Source of the DNA: Fimbriimonadales bacterium
GTDB taxonomy: Bacteria > Armatimonadota > Fimbriimonadia > Fimbriimonadales > Fimbriimonadaceae
Direction of reading: 5' to 3'
Length of the DNA stretch: 8,799 nucleotides
NCBI GenBank assembly: GCA_026392145.1
Contig: JAPLCS010000328.1
Span: forward strand, 1-8,799
Under the pieces are notes generated by a model, which had not been told where the DNA came from, searched no databases, and saw only the letters and a list, made by a program, of their open reading frames with translations. The position numbers and the translations under genes are program-made. This document shows, one piece after another, positions 7,150-8,799 of this stretch (its first letter is position 1; the number at the start of each line of letters is the position of its first letter).

Positions 7150-7263
7150 ATTTCCAGAAACTTACCCCGTAGCAACGTGGTGGGATGATTCTGGAGTTGT
7201 AAATGCTCAGAGTTTTAGCTTAATGTCTCAACGTTGCAAAAGAGATTTCCGTATACTTTCACT
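7150..7263. promoter_or_regulatory. Divergent intergenic region between the propeller and aminotransferase genes
   Basis: These 114 nt separate two outward-facing genes and should hold promoters for both. The rightward promoter is clear (7252-7257, separate entry). For the leftward propeller gene I see only a weak candidate. On the minus strand, TTGCAA (7234-7239) is followed after 16 nt by TAAAAC (7212-7217). That would leave a leader of about 55 nt with GGAA shortly before the ATG. TTGCAA is its own reverse complement. I see no convincing operator repeat or riboswitch-like fold. Confidence 0.35.
7252..7257 (+). promoter_or_regulatory. -10 box for the aminotransferase gene, predicting a leaderless start
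   Basis: TATACT (one mismatch to TATAAT) ends exactly 6 nt before the ATG at 7264, the same geometry as the esterase promoter on the other strand. The -35 is poor: TCAACG at 7228-7233 gives an 18-nt spacer with three matches. No Shine-Dalgarno lies before the ATG. This supports a transcript beginning at or very near the ATG and argues against the upstream in-frame TTG at 7234, which would lie within the promoter. Confidence 0.6.
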
Positions 7264-8535
7264 ATGGAACCTAACGCCATGGAACGTGATGCGTTGTATC
7301 AAGACGTGTACGAGAAGTACATGAACTTTATCAACCCAAACCTTGCTAAGCTCATGGGCTTTGGGGGATTTGGGGTCGAAATGCGGGCTGAAGGTTGCTA
7401 CATTTACGATCACGAAGGGCGTCAGTTTTTAGACTGCCTGGGAGGATATGGCACTTTTTCCTTTGGGCATCGCCATCCTCGAATCATTGACGCAGTCAAG
7501 CGGCAATTGGACATCATGCCGTTGAGTGGTAAGGCATTTTTTGGACAAAATGCGGCGAATTTAGCAGCAAAGCTTGCTGAGTTGACCCCAGGTGACTTGA
7601 AGGTTAGTTTCTTTTGCAACAGTGGAACTGAAGCGGTTGAGGCTTGTTTGAAATTAGCGAAGGGAGCCACTGGCAGAGTTAAGATTGTCAGCACAGAGGG
7701 TAGCTATCATGGCAAAACGCTTGGTGCTTTGGCGGCAACTGGAAGAGCTAAGTACCGAAAAAAGTTTGAGCCTTTGATGCCAGGAGTTGAGTTTGTTCCC
7801 TACGGAGATGTTGAGGCGTTGGTAAATGCCGTTGATGATCAAACGGCTTGTGTTATTCTGGAGCCAATTCAGGGAGAGGGTGGAATTATTGTCCCTCCGG
7901 ATGGATACCTAAGAGCGGCCCGTGAGGCTTGCGATAAGCATGGGGCATTGTTAATTTTTGATGAAGTTCAAACTGGAATGGGACGAACAGGTTATCGGTT
8001 TGGATGTAATCACGATGGCGTTGCACCTGATTTAATGTCACTTGCGAAGGCAATAGGAGGTGGTGTTATGCCTCTTGGGGTGGCTGTTTATACTGAAGAT
8101 GTATACAACAAGGTGTTCGGTGAGAACCCGCTGGCTCATACGAGTACCTTTGGTGGGAATCCTTTGGCATGTGCGGCTGGATTAGAAGCCCTTGCAGTCT
8201 TGGAAGAAGAGGGTCTTGCTGAGCGCTCAAGAATATTGGGTGAGAGGATGCTGGCCGGATTTAGAAAGATCCAAGCAAAGTTCCCCGAATTGTTAGCCGA
8301 TGTCCGAGGAAGGGGGCTGATGATTGGTGCAGAATTTTCCATGGATGAAGTTGGTGAAGTTGTGGTTGCGACCTTGATGAAGCATGGTGTGTGTGTTGCC
8401 TATACACTGAACAATCCGCGAGTACTAAGGTTTGAGCCACCGCTTACGGTCAGTGAAGAGCAAATTGAAAAGGCCCTGGCTGCTTTTGAAGATGGGTTGC
8501 TCGAGACGCAATCACTTTTGGCTCTATTGGTCTAG
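7264..8535 (+). CDS. Class-III PLP-dependent aminotransferase (putrescine/ornithine-type)
   Basis: This is an omega-type transaminase of fold type I, 423 residues from the ATG at 7264. It moves an amino group from a terminal amine or omega-amino acid to a keto acid. Visible motifs are AEGCYIYDHEGRQFLD (about 42-57), GGYGTFSFGHRHP (60-72), the cofactor-phosphate loop NSGTEA (119-124), SYHGKT, and EPIQGEGG (200-207). DEVQTGMGRTG has D233 expected to hold the pyridine nitrogen. SLAKAIGGG carries K262 as the Schiff-base lysine, and HTSTFGGNPLACAA follows. The N-terminal YEKYMNFINPNLAKLMGF resembles putrescine aminotransferases of the YgjG/PatA type more than acetylornithine aminotransferase, but the substrate is not certain. 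The frame extends to a TTG at 7234 (433 residues); I prefer 7264 because of the -10 box at 7252-7257. No other polyamine or arginine gene is in view. Confidence 0.93.
   Translation: MEPNAMERDALYQDVYEKYMNFINPNLAKLMGFGGFGVEMRAEGCYIYDHEGRQFLDCLGGYGTFSFGHRHPRIIDAVKRQLDIMPLSGKAFFGQNAANLAAKLAELTPGDLKVSFFCNSGTEAVEACLKLAKGATGRVKIVSTEGSYHGKTLGALAATGRAKYRKKFEPLMPGVEFVPYGDVEALVNAVDDQTACVILEPIQGEGGIIVPPDGYLRAAREACDKHGALLIFDEVQTGMGRTGYRFGCNHDGVAPDLMSLAKAIGGGVMPLGVAVYTEDVYNKVFGENPLAHTSTFGGNPLACAAGLEALAVLEEEGLAERSRILGERMLAGFRKIQAKFPELLADVRGRGLMIGAEFSMDEVGEVVVATLMKHGVCVAYTLNNPRVLRFEPPLTVSEEQIEKALAAFEDGLLETQSLLALLV
8373..8425 (+). repeat. 53-bp exact direct repeat, copy 1 (inside the aminotransferase)
   Basis: This stretch begins CTTGATGAAGCATGG and ends CCGCGAGTAC. 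It is identical base for base to 8747-8799. Here it is read as part of the aminotransferase (LMKHGVCVAYTLNNPRV), in good agreement with the family, so this copy is the genuine one. The bases just before the copies differ (C at 8372, G at 8746). Confidence 0.95.
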
Positions 8536-8580
8536 GTTGATGCTTTGCCAATCAATTAAATTTGTTGTTGAGATTTAGTT

Positions 8581-8585
8581 AAGGA
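8581..8585 (+). promoter_or_regulatory. Shine-Dalgarno site deciding the lipoprotein start
   Basis: AAGGA lies 8 nt before the GTG at 8594 and 17 nt before the in-frame ATG at 8603. The spacing therefore favours the GTG. This contrasts with the two apparently leaderless genes nearby. No convincing promoter was found in 8536-8593, so the gene may be transcribed from upstream. Confidence 0.5.
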
Positions 8586-8593
8586 TAAAAAAT

Positions 8594-8799
8594 GTGAGCC
8601 AAATGGCTAGTTCTTTGCGATATTCTCTGGTTATGTTTGCTTCACTTTTACTTGGATGTCAGAACATTGGCCCATCGTTGCCAAACGGAGGATTTTTGCA
8701 CGCTCCCTATCTTCAAATAGGGGAGAATTCTGTGGTTAAGAACTCGCTTGATGAAGCATGGTGTGTGTGTTGCCTATACACTGAACAATCCGCGAGTAC
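8594..8799 (+). CDS. Probable lipoprotein, 5' part only; the last 53 nt are suspect
   Basis: A frame opens with GTG (alternative ATG at 8603) and runs to the window end. It encodes a short signal peptide with a lipobox LLGC (19-22; lipidated cysteine C22 from the GTG), after which the sequence continues QNIGPSLPNGGFLHAPYLQ. This is the pattern of a signal-peptidase-II-processed lipoprotein anchored outside the cytoplasmic membrane. Only residues 1-51 come from unique sequence. From 8747 on, the DNA is an exact copy of part of the aminotransferase gene, read in a different frame and giving a cysteine-rich run (WCVCCLY). That tail is probably an artefact. I recognise no family. The gene lies 58 nt after the aminotransferase on the same strand and may be co-transcribed with it. 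Confidence 0.55.
   Translation, partial: MSQMASSLRYSLVMFASLLLGCQNIGPSLPNGGFLHAPYLQIGENSVVKNSLDEAWCVCCLYTEQSAS
8747..8799 (+). repeat. 53-bp exact direct repeat, copy 2, ending at the window edge
   Basis: This copy is identical to 8373-8425 and lies 374 nt downstream. It stops only because the window stops, so the true match may be longer. It starts abruptly, and only the first copy makes sense in its reading frame. The likeliest cause is a chimeric read or an assembly-graph join at a contig end; a real local duplication is possible but less likely. Confidence 0.95.

Noticed and set aside
7234..7263. N-terminal extension of the aminotransferase from TTG 7234
   Set aside because: There is no Shine-Dalgarno before it. 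The segment contains the -10 box TATACT placed ideally for the ATG at 7264, and TTG is a poor start codon.
8536..8593. Terminator after the aminotransferase (TTGAT 8537-8541 with ATCAA 8551-8555)
   Set aside because: A 5-bp A/T-rich stem with a 9-nt loop and no clear T tract is too weak to call.
8373..8799. Mobile element or attachment-site duplication bounded by the 53-bp repeats
   Set aside because: The interval holds only the aminotransferase end and a lipoprotein start, with no transposase, integrase or terminal inverted repeats. One copy coincides with the end of the sequence, so an artefact explains it better.

Overview
The window is a stretch of bacterial chromosome of moderate GC content. 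It holds a conserved DNA-maintenance block, two genes for exported proteins, an aminotransferase gene, and partial genes at both edges. It looks like ordinary chromosome: there are no integrases, transposases, CRISPR repeats or phage genes, and I found no clear new biological system. The lineage cannot be fixed from this sequence. The SRP RNA-dnaX-ybaB-recR order is widespread in bacteria. The glycine-rich N-terminus of the YbaB protein, a secreted BNR/sortilin-type propeller and apparently leaderless promoters would fit a group such as Armatimonadota or Chloroflexota, but this is a weak inference.

Left part (1-3016, + strand). The tail of an unidentified gene is followed by two compact GC-rich inverted repeats and a small bacterial signal recognition particle RNA. 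Next come dnaX (clamp-loader tau/gamma subunit), a YbaB/EbfC nucleoid protein and recR (recombinational repair). The spacings are 23, 33 and 3 nt, so this looks like one transcription unit. dnaX carries a run of ten A close to its 3' end, and both alternative reading frames stop within 14 nt of it.

Middle part (3043-7149, - strand). Two exported-protein genes lie head to tail. The upstream one (4036-7149) encodes a 1037-residue BNR/Asp-box beta-propeller protein. The downstream one (3043-3948) encodes an esterase-D/Fes-type alpha/beta hydrolase. The 87-nt gap between them holds a terminator-like hairpin that touches a near-consensus promoter. The -10 box of that promoter ends 6 nt before the esterase ATG, which predicts a leaderless mRNA. 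The esterase gene converges on recR.

Right part (7150-8799, + strand). A 114-nt divergent region separates the propeller gene from a class-III PLP aminotransferase (7264-8535), probably acting on putrescine, ornithine or a related amine. Its best start also lies 6 nt after a -10 box. A lipoprotein gene begins at about 8594 and runs off the end. The last 53 nt of the window exactly copy 53 nt inside the aminotransferase gene, so the end is probably a chimeric or assembly-derived join and the lipoprotein should not be trusted beyond 8746.
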